Positions 1-18,801 of a stretch of DNA of 64,000 nucleotides are shown piece after piece. The stretch is from Gymnogyps californianus (lineage: Eukaryota; Chordata; Aves; Accipitriformes; Cathartidae). The notes below the pieces were generated by a model. It had not been told where the DNA came from, ran no database searches, and saw only the letters and a list, made by a program, of their open reading frames with translations. Every line of letters begins with the position of its first letter. Position 1 is the first letter of the stretch. A program made the position numbers and the translations under genes. Location of the stretch: assembly GCF_018139145.2 (NCBI RefSeq), contig NC_059474.1, positions 44,348,344-44,412,343 of the forward strand, read 5' to 3'.

Positions 1-2449
1 ATGATAAAACCAAAATAAGAGCAAGTCCTTAGATAAGGTTATGCCAAGCTGTATGATCACATATGTTAATGTGATAAAACCTACCCCCTCTTATTACTCA
101 TTTGGACCCAATTTAAGACCTGAAGTCAAAGGAAAATTCCCCTCTGGTTACTGGTCAGGTCTATTTTAAGACTGAATACTTTCCTGAAATTACATACCCT
201 TACCAGGTCCCTAAACTCTGAGATCTGTAAATTTTGGCAGAACTGAACCATTTAATTATAAAAGAAAGTTCCAGTGTGCCTCAGCAGTGACCGCGCTCTA
301 TGGTGGTGCAGCACACAGCTAGAGTTAGCGCAGAACACAACCTATGAGGTCAACAACAATTTCCTCCATTATAAAAAAATCAGGTGTGCCACTTGCACCC
401 CTAGCAACATAGCAAAATTGCAAAACTGATTGCCCAGGTGGATAAAGCTTCCACCCAATTAATCTAATTTTTTACAGTGGTTCAAAAGCAATCTGTTTTA
501 AATGAAAAAGTAATGCTGCAATACTATGTTAAGGATCTCATCTGGCTCTCACCCATGCTTAGGTCAACTTGCTGTTTCATCGGTCTCAGAGCAAGGCAAG
601 ATTACTCAAATATGTTGCAGATTATAACAAAGAGCCAGCAAAGAACAGAATCTCTGCTGTGTGTACACCTACCTTGCTTTATTCACTTCAGCTAGACCTT
701 CACAGCTCTTATGTAAGGCAGCCATTTTAATTGACTTTCACTGATGATTTTTATTCTTTTTTTTCTTCTTCTTTTTTTTTTTTTTTAAGGATGGAAGGAA
801 AGCCTTTCACAAACACATCTTCCCTCTTATCTGAGCATGGTATAGATCACAGAATTTGGTCTGCTACAGACTTAAATTCTTCAAGAGCCAGTCAGCCACA
901 CAGATCCAGCATATTCCATCAACTTAACACTTTATGCCGAATTTAACAACATTAAAAAATAATACTCAGCACACCTCAGAAGCTCTTTATGTAGCTGAGA
1001 ACAAAACTTTACATCATGTTACAGGAAAATTAATTTGAATCCAGCAGCTTACCCACAGTCAAGAAAGTTTGTGTCAAATAGGAAGCAGAATAACTAAGTA
1101 TCATCTTCACCTTGCTGGGAGTGTTGCCAGTAAATGCATTGTAACTAGGTCTCAAAGCTGAATCTCCAGCCCATTGGATTTTGTGCCTTTTGTTGACTAC
1201 TTAACAGGCAAGATCTTTAATCAACATGTTGTGAACAAATTTCTCCATTTCAAAGATTTTTTGGGATAACCCACATTGCTTTTCACAATTTCATCAGCAT
1301 AAATGATTTTTTCATTGTTTTCTTATTGTTAGGCTATTTATAAGGCATACTTCCATTAAATGAGGAGTTCACCGAATATGTGATTTTCATTACATCAGGA
1401 AAAACCTCCTAGGACTTGGAAACAACTACGTTTTTAATAGCATCTGAGAGCACCATGAGGCATTGACTAGGATCATGGCCAATGCGAAGATATGATCCAT
1501 ATGGTCAATTTATCATCGAGATAATCATTAAGAACACCTTCCTTATTTTCACGACTCTTAAGCATATGGGATCTACAAAGGAATAAGCAATTAGAGAAAT
1601 AAAATTAAACTTTGTATTCAAAGTTATGGCAACTCTCTTCTGACTTCTACACATTCCATGTGAATTACTCCCAGACATACTGTGCTCAAAAGCAATACTT
1701 TGATACGACCACAAAGAATCACCTTCCACAGGGTCTTGGAAATACACTTTATGGTGTTCTTGTCCTCAGCTTGCCCAGTCTAACCTTCTTCCCCAACTAC
1801 TCCAGTTGCACTATTTAACATAGGACAGCAGGATTTATACAGGGGCCTGTATGAATCAACAACAACAAAAAAACCCTTCCAACAAATAATAATCTTGGCT
1901 CAACCCTGTGGTGGTTAAAGTAACCCTGAGAGGAATAAACAAGCCAAATTTAGAGAAAAGGAAAACTTAAAATATTTTGTTTAGCAAATGGAAGGGAGAT
2001 AATATTAACAGTAGACTGGAACAGAAAAGTGGAAAAAAGATAACACGGAAACTTGCTCTTGCTCCCAGCCTCAGACTTTCCCAACTCCTTTTGACTTCCC
2101 GTGCCAGTGAGACACTGCTTCTGCTGCTGCTTGCTTTTCCTCTCAGAAATTCGAGCACTGGAATTCCAGCCGGCTGATAAATTATGTATCAAGGTTAAGA
2201 ATTTTTTTTTTTTTTAACTATAGTAGTATTTCTGCCTGAATTTTGTAGTAGACGACCTTGGAGAAAATGTTTGCAGTTAACTTCTTGTGCAAACATCCTG
2301 AAAAATGAACCAAACAAAAGGACAATGAAGCAGCGTTATAAAAATACAGAAAATATTCAGTTTTTGAACTTCACACACATAGGCTGTCTGGAAAGGAAAA
2401 CAGTAATATGGGCAGCAATAGTGCTGTTAAAACAACCAAAGACACCTAT
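1..2449. other. Intergenic DNA downstream of TLL1
   Basis: This AT-rich sequence has no recognisable exon, RNA gene or transposon. Short T-runs occur near 770-787 and 2201-2215. Open frames of 60-80 codons occur on both strands (for example 1505-1747 and 1950-2192) but look random. In mammals the next gene is SPOCK3, far away; no trace of it is seen here. Confidence 0.6.
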
Positions 2450-2463
2450 ACAGACATTTGGTT

Positions 2464-2493
2464 TTTATTTTTATAAAAAAGATCAGATTTATT
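2464..2493 (-). promoter_or_regulatory. TLL1: Distal poly(A) signals of TLL1 (two AATAAA hexamers)
   Basis: On the minus strand AATAAA occurs at 2493-2488 and again at 2469-2464. A GU-rich stretch (GTCTGTATAGGTGTCTTTGG) lies immediately downstream. The hexamer plus U/GU-rich element is the standard layout of a vertebrate cleavage and polyadenylation site. Confidence 0.6.
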
Positions 2494-4156
2494 AGTGCCA
2501 ATGTATGTTCATAGTAAGGTAACAGAAACTAAGCTAATCTGAGTAGCAACTTACATCAAAGGATATCAAAATAATATTTCTTGTAAGTGAAACATAATAC
2601 TTCGTTTAAACTTGATTCTTGCCAACTAGAAGTCCTTGTTATCTGTCTATGAAGCCTTTAAAGAAAAGTTGCTACAGTCAAAAAGGGTCCTGATAGAACT
2701 TGGCACATAAAGAAACAATTCCATTTTCACTCATACAATACCTCTCACTCCCCTGGAGCACTCATTCATAAAATACTTACATAATGCATATACATTATGA
2801 CTAAAGCCATGTATGGCCTAAAGCACATAGAATATCTCAGTTCTAAACGTAACATATCTCTACATCAAAAGCAGGTCACTATTTACAGCAGATGATCTCG
2901 CTCTGCAGATGGGGCTTTCGCTTGAAGATCCTTCTGTTAGCGTACACTAAGATGTCCGAGTTGTCGAATTATTTATCAAATTAGAGGTGTATCTACAGGA
3001 AGATCTGTCTGACCGTGTGCGAGGATTCTAAGGCAATAGTAGTAGTTGTTCCACAGGACTAGCGCTGCCGTTGCAACCCACTCTCCCTTGGAGCAGTAAA
3101 GCCTTCCTTCTCCAGATGCAGCCAGGCATAGTGAGACATTCATGATCAGCAAGCTGTTGGCTCAAAAGTCTAAAACTTCTTATAGTTTGTTTTTGTTTTT
3201 AATGTTCATGGAATAGCACCATAGGAATTCACTCTTGATAACAAACAAATCCGGGGTCTGTTGTTTTGTTTTGCTTTTTTCCACCATCACAGATATTTTA
3301 CTCCCAGAAAAAAGCCTCTTTGGGAAACCTCCCTCTTGGATACTACTGCAGCTTCATTTCTGAGTAGCTAAACCAGACAACTAGCTCATTCACAAAGACG
3401 TCTGAAGAAATAAAGCTTAGTAGTGGTTCCAAATGTACTGCTGAAAACAAATTCAGTAGGAGGAGTTTCAGATGATCCTTGACTATTTCTGTTTCTCATG
3501 GATACAGATTTTGATTCGGGACAGGTTTTCATCTCAGTCTCCTTCTATGTTCAGTGCAAAATAAGAGCACATCATCAGAGATAGCTTACTTAACCAGTAA
3601 ACCAAACATTTTCAGATGCTTACATTGTTCAAATTCAGTCAACTAGTGATTGGTCAACTAGTGATGACCGATGTAACAGTTCAGACTTCTCAGTCATTAG
3701 TAAAACAAAATACTCTAAAGATCAGTTATGTTTCAGAAGTAGGATTTTCCAGTTTCAACACACTGATAACCTGATATGACAGATGAATTTGTAAAAAATA
3801 CAGAACAATGCAGGAAGACCTTCCCATTTCGTATCTTCTTTCAAGTCCTTGTACGCACCGTATGCAGGATACAAAGTCAAAGCAACTAGATATAAGGACA
3901 GTATTTTCAGTTTGTGACCTGAAAGAGCTTTTTTCCCTCCTGGACACCATACAATTGTCAGAAGGAAGAACGGTCTGCAGGGTCACTTCCCCTGAATGCA
4001 ACTGATTGAATCTGCACGCATCTATGACAAATGTCAAACCATGAACAAAAGCTTTTATATTCTCCCTGCATGCAAAGTCCTTTCACAAGCTTTGCAGAGA
4101 CAGTCAAGTGTGGAGCCTGCACATCATCATCTTGACTATTCCACTGGGACAGGTGA

Positions 4157-4184
4157 TTTTTTTTTATTTTATTTTATTTTATTT
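4157..4184 (-). repeat. (TTTTA)n microsatellite containing four proximal AATAAA hexamers
   Basis: The plus strand has T9 followed by four ATTTT-type units. On the minus strand this gives AATAAA at 4183-4178, 4178-4173, 4173-4168 and 4168-4163, about 157 bases after the stop codon. It may be just a simple repeat, or it may work as an early poly(A) signal giving a short 3'UTR. Confidence 0.6.
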
Positions 4185-4339
4185 CAGTCTCTGGTCTTAT
4201 AAGTCGTCATTTCAACTGAACTCATATAAAACATTTGTGCTAATAACTTCAGTTTAAAAAAAAAAAGACACACCTTCCTTCCTTTCCACTGTGCGTTCTT
4301 TCTTTCTCACTCTCCTTTTCTGGCATAGAGGTTCTTGTG

Positions 4340-4474
4340 TTATTTTTTGGTGTGCACGCTATCTGGATATTTTATACTTCTGTATCGTATATGAAATCCT
4401 TTCTTGTTGATTGTATCATCAGTGTGAAAGTGAAGTAAAAGAGCTTCCCCTGCTGAATAAATTTCTTCTGGTGG
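4340..4474 (-). CDS. TLL1: TLL1 exon w16: end of CUB5 and stop codon
   Basis: This exon encodes the last 44 residues (759-802) and TAA at 4342-4340. It starts [20 protein letters not shown] and ends [11 protein letters not shown]. It was found by translating the minus strand; the acceptor is TTTTAG at 4480-4475. PPEEIYS, the [11 protein letters not shown] segment and the final HTKK fit TLL1 as I recall it, with SAGEALL in place of human SIGDSVL. Confidence 0.93.
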   Translation of the reverse strand, partial: PPEEIYSAGEALLLHFHTDDTINKKGFHIRYRSIKYPDSVHTKK

Positions 4475-5323
4475 CTAAAATAAATGAATAAACAAATAAA
4501 TTATCTGTCCACTCTGTGTATTTATCCCCTTCACTCACTTTTTTTTTTTCCTTATGGATATTTCTCTTTTCCTGTTATGCCTTGTCGTGTAATTCCACTG
4601 GGTCTCACACAATGCCATCTGACATCATCAGACAGAATACTTCTGTCGTCTCATTCAGCTCCCAATTATAGGCTAGGACTTTTTGAGGCAGACTGAGGAA
4701 ATGACAACCTAAACTCCTAGAAGCTGGAGGTCAGCTTAAATCGTGATGTTTGAATTTATATCTGCTGGCAGAAGTTTTGAAATTATCTATTAGAACTTTT
4801 TGCTTTTGTATAAATATGCACTCTTTCAATCTTGAGCTCTGGGCCTGAAAAGCATCTTTTTGCACAATCTAAATAAATACGGCATCATACTTTCTGAATC
4901 TGATTTAACTTCTCCAATTTGTATGGAGTATCTCTGCAATTTTTTCTTATGAGACAAAGGAAACGAAGCTCCTTGTTCTTTTGTGCTTCCCAGATGTCTT
5001 CTATAGTTCTGTTGGAGTCATGTAAGTGACTGGGCAGGACCATACACAATATTCTAAATTTAGATAAACAACAGACTCCAGTACCTACTTTCCATCTTAT
5101 TCTTCACAGCCCTCATGATGGCCTATTTTATTACTGAAGCACATTGATCAGAAGTACCAGTTGAACTACCAAGTCCTTTTTCTAAAGTTAAGAAGGCGGT
5201 AATATATAGTAATAGTGCTTTTTTCCCACTTCAGTTTAGATTATTTTTGCTTTCAGTAGCTTTTCTATTTAATTCCGTCTTTCCTATGTGGCCTCTGAAG
5301 CCATTCATCCATATCTCACCAGA

Positions 5324-5402
5324 ACCAAACCAAAACACCACAACAACAACACAACCCAACCACACCACCACCACCACTTACCCTCCCCACCCCCCAAAAA
5401 AT
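5324..5402. repeat. AAC/ACC-rich low-complexity tract
   Basis: This is a plus-strand run of CCAAA, CAACAA and CACCACCACC units ending in C6 and A7. The Asn/Thr-rich and Trp/Gly-rich frames read from it are artefacts of the repeat. Confidence 0.85.
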
Positions 5403-6320
5403 AATTCAGCCCATGTTTGGGCCATTCTCCAGTTTGCTGCCCTCCTACTTGTAAAATAGGGCAACTTGCAAAGAAAAGTATTTTTTTGTGTAAATTAGTA
5501 GATGCTGGGCTCAGTTGCAGCATTTCCCTTAGAATATATTGCCTACAGTTCAGTGGTAGCACCCTTCCTGCATCTTTAAGTATTCAAAAATGCCCTAAAA
5601 GGATTTAAGCCAGTTTACAGGTAACTTGTCTGAATGACTGAGATGTTTGATCCAGCACTGTGGCTGAATCAAAGAAGTGACATGTGGTTAATTAAGAGCT
5701 CCTATCATCTCATGTAGAGTCTTTCAAACCTTTTATCTAGGCAAAGAGTGTATGTATGAACGTGTGCTTGCATCTGCACACATATAAAGAATTGATGAGG
5801 ACTTGTGGGATCATTACACCAGCTTTCACAAGGCAGGCAGCCAACAGAACAATGTAAGTCTGAAAGGAGAAATAGGATACATTCTTTCCAGGATGTCACC
5901 TGGCCAGTTCCCTCCATGCCTCATAGTTAAAACGTGTCAGAGATGCATATGGGATGACAGGGCTTTCTTAAGGCCTGTACTAATCACACAGTTTAGGAGC
6001 ACTTTTTTTTCCTAAAATCAGATTTAAGTAGTAGATGAGCATATTATAAATGCTTCCCAAGTGCTCCTCCCCCTGTAAAATGTGGCTTTTTCATTCAAAT
6101 TGAAAGAATTTTAATGTGATCATTTTCAACACCAGTGCATTTCTCTCTCTGTAAGGGAAAAAGCTGCTAACTCTTTTTCGGGTGCTGATAAACACTCCAC
6201 TGTCAGCTACCTAAAGCTTAACATAACATTACAATACTTTGGTCAAAAACTAGATAAGAATATTTATTGTTGAAAATGTTTCAAGGGCATGCTTGTACTC
6301 CAACCCTGCAAATTTATATT

Positions 6321-6340
6321 AAAAAAAAAAAAAAAAAAAA
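6321..6340. repeat. A20 homopolymer
   Basis: Twenty consecutive A on the plus strand, about 140 bases inside the intron after exon w15. Confidence 0.9.
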
Positions 6341-6479
6341 TCTGAAGCAGATAATCTAGTATCTTCATTAAAAGGTATAGTAACTGAACCTCATCCCTTC
6401 TTGACCCTTTCCTTCCTCTGCCCTGCCATTCTTTTTGTTGTGGAAACAAAAAGAAAAAGTTTAGTACCTGGTTACTTAC

Positions 6480-6730
6480 CCCAGATCCACAAAATCGACC
6501 AAGTCTCACAGCTGTCTTATCATGACCGTCAAAGAGCTCCACGTAATCGTAACCACAGTCTGCCTCTTCTTCAACCTCGAAAGTCTGAAACATTAACTCA
6601 ACTCGATAGCCGCGCTCTGCCACCAGTAGCCAGTCGCAGTCCGCCTGAACTGGATAGTTGTTATCACCAAACTGAGCATGCGAGTACAGATCTTTGGGCT
6701 TGGTTTCAGCTTTCAGCCGACCACCACACT
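6480..6730 (-). CDS. TLL1: TLL1 exon w15: first part of CUB5
   Basis: This exon encodes residues 676-758, from [20 protein letters not shown] to LGRFCGSG, in phase 0. At 251 bases it is the longest coding exon here and carries all four CUB5 cysteines (676, 706, 733, 755). The middle has [20 protein letters not shown]. The acceptor is TTTAG and the donor GGG|GTAAGT at 6479. Its 3' half is easy to extend wrongly into the intron, because the frame stays open past the donor. Confidence 0.95.
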
Positions 6731-7620
6731 CTAAATGGAGGAAAAAAAAAAAAAAAGGACTAAGAAGCTTATTCAGTGAAAATTAGCATTTTCTTTTCAT
6801 AGATGCCCAGCTTTATGCAGGCTGAGTGCATTTTTATGCCACAAGCAGGTCAATCAAACGAGGTGTAGAGTGAAGTACTACCCAGTATGAATACAAATCC
6901 ATCATTCTGAGTTTTTCCTATATAAATTCTGTTTTATACCTACCGAGACTTGAGCATATTTCATAATTTTCAAGACAAAAAGACAGGGAACACCAAAGTC
7001 ATAAGGAATGTGGTTCAAGTGGTAGGACATTCTTTGGGTAGGCACTTGAGAGGTGCCTGTGGCCAGCAAGGCAAGTGCTATAAGTGGGGCATCCACATTT
7101 CAGTGGTGACAACATTTCCACATGGGTTAATGACACTGTTTGCAAGTGGCAGGGGAGGATCAGCTCTAGCACACATGTAATCAGTGATCAAGTGCAAAAG
7201 TCTTGTGTTTCATAGGAATGTCAGCTTTAATCATCATGCAGTGCCTGGAGAGCCAGCTCAATACTAAACACCACTGCCAAGCTCGCTAGCTTGTTTGCTG
7301 CCTAGTTCATGGACATGAACAGGTCTTTCTCTGCAAAAGAACGTGGCCGGGAGAAAGCTGCTAATACCAGAGAAAGTCTTGTAGCTGAAAACCTGCTCTT
7401 GAGGCAAGTCTTGAGCAGGAGATCCTTGCCTTATGCCAAAGCCATTATTTCGGTATAAATCTCTATTTGTACACAGTAGCAAAATGCATGTGGGGCTTTA
7501 GAGCTTGTTTATAACGGCTCAAAAAGTTCATACTTTAAATATGAACTAACTTTACTGTATAGTCAAATAAGCTGTTCTTCAGCCAGTTTGCTGGAGAATA
7601 GAAATTGCTGCAAATGCACT

Positions 7621-7680
7621 GAACAAAAAAAACAAAAAACCACAAAAAAAACCCCCAAAAACCAAAACCAACACACCACA
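7621..7680. repeat. A/C-rich low-complexity tract
   Basis: Sixty bases made almost only of A and C, with A7-A8 runs separated by C or CC. It looks like a decayed A-rich simple repeat. Confidence 0.8.
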
Positions 7681-10060
7681 GAGGCTAGTACTTTATCCTT
7701 TCTAAATATTTTCAGGAGCTATAATTAAAACTAGTATTCTGTCCTAAATAGCCAGTGAATTCAGCTTCTACAGTAACTTAAATATATAGGTGTTATGCAT
7801 TTGCCAATTAAAAGTGCTATTACAATGCAACCAACATCAGATGGAAAACTGTACTTAAAAGAAAAAATGTATTGTTTATTATGTTTCCAAGAGATGGGTG
7901 GAGGCTTTTTTACTTTACAGGTACAAAGATTTCAATGAAAACAGCATAATTCAGTTTTGGTTTCTCATCAAGGACAAACCATCCCTTAGAGCACCCATAA
8001 AAACACCAAGTGCAAATGAGCTTGAACCTAAACCTGAGATTCACAAGTTTAGATTCAGTTTTTATAAATAAATGAACAGATAATTCTATCTGCATTTTGA
8101 TCAAATGTAGATATTATAAATTGATCATTTTATAATGACCTGAAACAAATTGCAAGATTCAAACATTTCTAAGCTTTGGTGAAGAGATACTTTGAATTTG
8201 ACTTCAGTGTCATGGACTCCACCCACACTAAACATGACCAATTGCAACGTTATATTGTGAGAAGTCACATTTCAGCTGAGAATTAATGACAGTAATGAGC
8301 AAATCCTTATTTTTTAAAAACATGTGTGTTTTTTCTTAATAAGGAAATGAAGGAATCCAAACAGGAAATAAAAATTATGTAAGTAGAGTAATCCCTTATG
8401 CATGATCTGGTGCTCAATCTGAAATTTCAATTTTTTTTTTTTTACTTTTAAAGAACAGATAGGAGCACATGATAAAGAAAATTTGTCAAATGACATAGTT
8501 CAAACAGTTATTTCTCATTGGTATTCTAATATACTTGGGTTTTTTTCCCTTTTTTTTCCCTGTTCTTGATTTCATTTACTTCCTTTTTTTTTTTTGACTG
8601 GACTGTTGCCAACATTAAGAACATCTCCCTGCTTCAGACACAGAACAGCTGCTAAGGAGAAAATGTTTAATGAACTGTCTGCATTTTCTCCCTCTGCTTG
8701 CTACAGTGGACAGGGGCTTAAAGGAAAGGTGTAGCCGTACTAACAACTGCAGAAAATGGCAATTCCCTTTCCCCTGCCCTTCTCCCATGGGTTATAGCCT
8801 TATATTTTAGGATAAAGTATTGATTTTAGAAATTACAAGTCAAATTTTCAGTTTCTTAAGGACTAAGTTGTAGTTTCGAAAGCCTACATCCAGCCTGCAC
8901 AATGCGGCGCTGCATTAGGACGTCTGGGACAGGCTGTGATGGGTCTGCACAGAACAGAGCAGTGCCACGCAGCACCGCTTGCTTCGCCTTGATACCAGAA
9001 CTAACCTCGCTGCACCGCCCATCATGCTCTCTATTGCGCAGGTTTGTCTGCTCTGCTGTAGGTATGATGTACACGTCTGACTGTAAAGAAATATGTCCGA
9101 CTTGTAAAATGCTGTTGATCTGACAACTCTAGGTGAAAGACTTTTTTCTAGATCAGCTAAGGAACAAAAACCGTCTCTTGTTTCCTGACCTTTCTAGGGG
9201 CTTTTAGACTTCTTACAAACATAAGAGCAAATCAAGCAGGAGTCTCTTGACTGTTTAACAAGCTGGACAGATGGGAAAAGCTTAAACCCACACTACCTGA
9301 ACTAGTGAAACAAGATTATAAATTTGATTCAATGTTGCCATACTGAATTATTACAGTGATTTTGGAAGTGACACAGGATCCTAAACTGAGAGTGACATTT
9401 GAGATGTCCAAATTCGTCAGAGACATCCTCCCAGGGTTGACAGATAGGAACAGGACCTACAGCAGACCTGCAAACTCCTGCAGCAGCGGCTGGAGGCCAG
9501 GAACCATAAATGAGGCCATCCAAAAGGGAACTAGATGCCTGTGTTAGGGCAACCAAATCACTCCCTGAGCAATGATGTTTCATGTTTTGTCAGGAGCATT
9601 TTTATAAATTTCTTCTGGATGGGTTATGCCTTTTCTGAGAGGGGAAAATATAACATAATCGCTTTCCAAAACTGTGTTGCACTTTAAAACCAGTATTTCA
9701 TAAGTTTTGCTCCACCCAGGGAAGCCTTTCTATCCAAACTATTTTTTGAAACTTTACTGCATCTGCTGCTACAGTTTTATCCTGTTTTCTGAAATATTCA
9801 ACGGAAATCTGGAATTTGGATAGTATTTCAAGCCAAAAAGTGTCACAAAAGGGAAATCAACATCAGCATCAGGATCTACTAAAATAAGAGGCCATTAAAC
9901 CATGAAGATGCCAGGAATACAGCAGCACAGACACCCTTGGGCATAGCATCCGGTTACTCTTTCACTGCTGTTATATTACACAAGTCCTTCTACCGAGTGA
10001 GTTCTGCCAACAGGTCAGAAGTGAAGCGAGCAGCTTCCTCAGCTCTCCCTGCCTGTCTGC

Positions 10061-10065
10061 ACAGC
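10061..10065. repeat. Target-site duplication, left copy (ACAGC)
   Basis: ACAGC directly precedes the LTR start and is repeated at 10625-10629 directly after its end. Confidence 0.8.
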
Positions 10066-10624
10066 TGTCCTGGTTTCAGCTGGGATAGAGTTAATTTTCT
10101 TCTTAGTAGCTGGTACAGTGCTGTGGTTTGGATTTAGTGTGAGAATAATGTTGATAACACTCTGATGTTTTAGTTGTTGCTAAGTAGCGCTTATCTTAAG
10201 CCAAGGACTTTTCAGTTTCCCATGCTCTGCCAGCAAGCAGGTGTGCAAGAAGCTGGGAGGGAGCACAGCCGGGGCAGCTGACCTGAACCAGCCAAAGGGG
10301 TATTCCATACCATGGAACGTCATGCCCAGTATATAAACAGGGGGGAGTTGGCCGGGAGGGGCGGATCGCTGCTTGGGCATTGGTTAGCGGGTGGTGACCC
10401 ATTGCATTGTGCATCACTTGTCTTTTCTTGGGTGTTATTTCTTTTTTTTTTTTTTTGTTATATTCCTTTTCATTACAATTATTATTATATTATTATTCTT
10501 AGTTAGTAGTGTATTTTATCTTATTTTAGTTATTAAACTGTTCTTATCTCAACCCACGAGGGTTGAGGGGGAGGGGGAAGCAGCTGCGTGGTGCTTAGTT
10601 GCTGGCTGGGGTTAAACCACAACA
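10066..10624 (+). mobile_element. Solo LTR of an endogenous retrovirus (ERVL-like), antisense to TLL1
   Basis: The element starts TGTCCTGGTTTCAGC and ends AAACCACAACA, so it has TG...CA termini. It is flanked on both sides by ACAGC (10061-10065 and 10625-10629), a 5-base target-site duplication. Inside are a TATA box (TATATAAA, 10330-10337) and an ATTAAA poly(A) signal (10532-10537) with a T-rich and TTA-rich stretch between them. No gag, pol or env sequence or second LTR is seen, so it is a solo LTR from recombination. The ends resemble a family I recall as common in neoavian genomes; the 5-base duplication fits ERVL or class III elements. The family name is not certain. Confidence 0.85.
10330..10337 (+). 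promoter_or_regulatory. TATA box of the solo LTR
   Basis: TATATAAA lies about 265 bases into the LTR, followed by a G-rich segment. It would drive transcription on the plus strand, antisense to TLL1. Whether it is active cannot be told from sequence. Confidence 0.5.
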
Positions 10625-10629
10625 ACAGC
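10625..10629. repeat. Target-site duplication, right copy (ACAGC)
   Basis: An exact match to the left copy at 10061-10065. This fixes the insertion boundaries and indicates an undisturbed integration. Confidence 0.8.
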
Positions 10630-12508
10630 TATGCAGGATTGAGTGCAACCTTGCCTACTTCCATTGCATACCGTCAATTATTATTTGTTAGAAAAAATAA
10701 AATAAGGAAATACAATCTACTGTCTATATACTTGTTAGATATCTATTCATTCACATGTGTGTCCAAAGCACAGAGGTAAAACTCCCATGGAGCATCTGTG
10801 TTTGGCTGAAGACTGCAGGAAAAGGCCGCAAGATCTGAGTTGTTTCTCATTCAAATGCTACCTCAAAGCACGTGCTGGTGATGCGTTGTTCAACTTAGTG
10901 AGAAGTTTGTGCAACAGCAGTTGACAGAAATAAATGTCCTCTCTTAAGGAGGCAAACTTCATAATTTTTACGACATTCTTAAAAACCGGGCAGATTTTAT
11001 TCTTCAGACTTTCTCACAAAAGCACTATTATGCATGCTAAGAAAGTTTTTACAGTTAAGGCACATAAAACTCAGCAGATATGAAGGAAATTCCAGCAAGT
11101 CATAACATAACTAGCAATCCTTAGAAGTTAGGGGTATACATTTGAACTTCTTTCACATAGTGACTGCTCCAATTCTGCAAATTGAAAGTGAGAAGAATAA
11201 ACGAGACAGTAGTTTTACAACACCTGTTTCTAACAAGAGTTCTGACCTTTAACTATTTACCCCGAGGTAATTTAAAAATGAGTAATTATTACCATTTCTA
11301 TCTAATTTTCCATCTAAGGGAAGGAGCTACTGTGGTAGGGAAGGCAAACAATGGCATGCTTGTAAAAGAGGATTTTCCATAAGAAAAACAAATTGAATTA
11401 CAGGTAGCTAAACTTTTCACTTTCCGGGCCCAGATCATGACGAGTGAATAGTTCATATACTGTTGCCTACTGTCTTTCTCTGAAAGGGAAATTAAATTAA
11501 TAAAGTTTTAGAATTATTCTTAACAAAGCAGAAGGAAAAAAAAGAGAAAATGCTAACATTGATATATGAGGATTTGTTAGCTGAGCACTACACATCAACT
11601 TGACGAATACTCTGGATAATATCAAATTATATTAAAAGTGACTAATCACCTTGATTACTATCTTCTATTAATAACTGCTACCTGTCAGTAAACCTTATCT
11701 ACTAGCACAGATATTTATAAATATTTTCTGCATTAATATTTATTGCCAAATACTGGATGAATAAGAATGAACTTTGGAAAGTAAAAACAGACATTATGGC
11801 TGAAGAAGAAAACAAAAAAAAAACCCCGAAACCCCTCATCTTACAGCAGACACTGGAAGTTCAGAAATTCAGCACTAGGGGCCACTGTAAGCCAAGCAAC
11901 GTCAGGGAAATAATGTACACTCTATGAAAATGTCCCAAGTAATCTATTAATGCAATTGCAAAACACTATTTTCAATTTCAGTGATTGCTGCCAAAGAACA
12001 AAATTAAATGGTAAATATGAAGGAGATTATATTCTTAAGGTCCTACGAAAGTCTTCAGTATTGGTTTTTCTAATTCTTCTTTGGCTTGTCTTTCCTTTTT
12101 AGCTCTACAGGAAAGCAATAGCTGTTTACACAGAACCCAGACTTTTGTTTAAGTTAGAACAGGAAAGTAATGAAGGTGCATCACATGCCCCAGTGAAGTA
12201 TTGCCATTGCAAATACAATGAAAAGCTATTGAATCTTTTACAAACTAATGGCATGAATCCTAAGAAATATCCCTTTGGTTGTCTAGGCCAGTATCTTCTT
12301 TTAATCGGATTTTGTTTCAAAATCTTTTAGTCACTTACCAGGGGCCGGGGGCGGGGCAGAAAGAAACTTCTAAAATATTAGAGAATACTTCCCGCAATCT
12401 CAGACTTTTCCTGCTGTTCTTAAGGATTCATTAGATTTAGTTGTAACATTGTCTTATCTGTTAACTCATCCCATTCCTATAAACAAAATGCCTGAATATC
12501 CTCCACTA

Positions 12509-18801
<6,293 letters not shown>

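Larger units (their letters stand above)
2450..4339 (-). other. TLL1: TLL1 3' untranslated region
   Basis: Minus-strand sequence from the stop codon to the best poly(A) site is about 1.89 kb with no conserved reading frame. A (TAAAA)n block lies about 157 bases after the stop, and a 13-base direct repeat (3638-3650 and 3653-3665) lies mid-UTR. The distal boundary is inferred from two poly(A) signals and a GU-rich segment on the minus strand at about 2431-2461. The exact cleavage site is unknown. Confidence 0.6.
4475..6479 (-). other. TLL1: TLL1 intron w15-w16
   Basis: GT-AG intron of 2005 bases. It holds an AAC/ACC-rich low-complexity tract (5324-5402) and an A20 run (6321-6340). No other gene is seen. 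Confidence 0.85.

Noticed and set aside
6401..6763. 120-codon plus-strand frame over exon w15
   Set aside because: Antisense shadow of exon w15, ending in the flanking A-run.
10312..10615. Overlapping open frames in the LTR
   Set aside because: They lie inside the LTR's T-rich and TTA-rich part; solo LTRs of this kind carry no gene.
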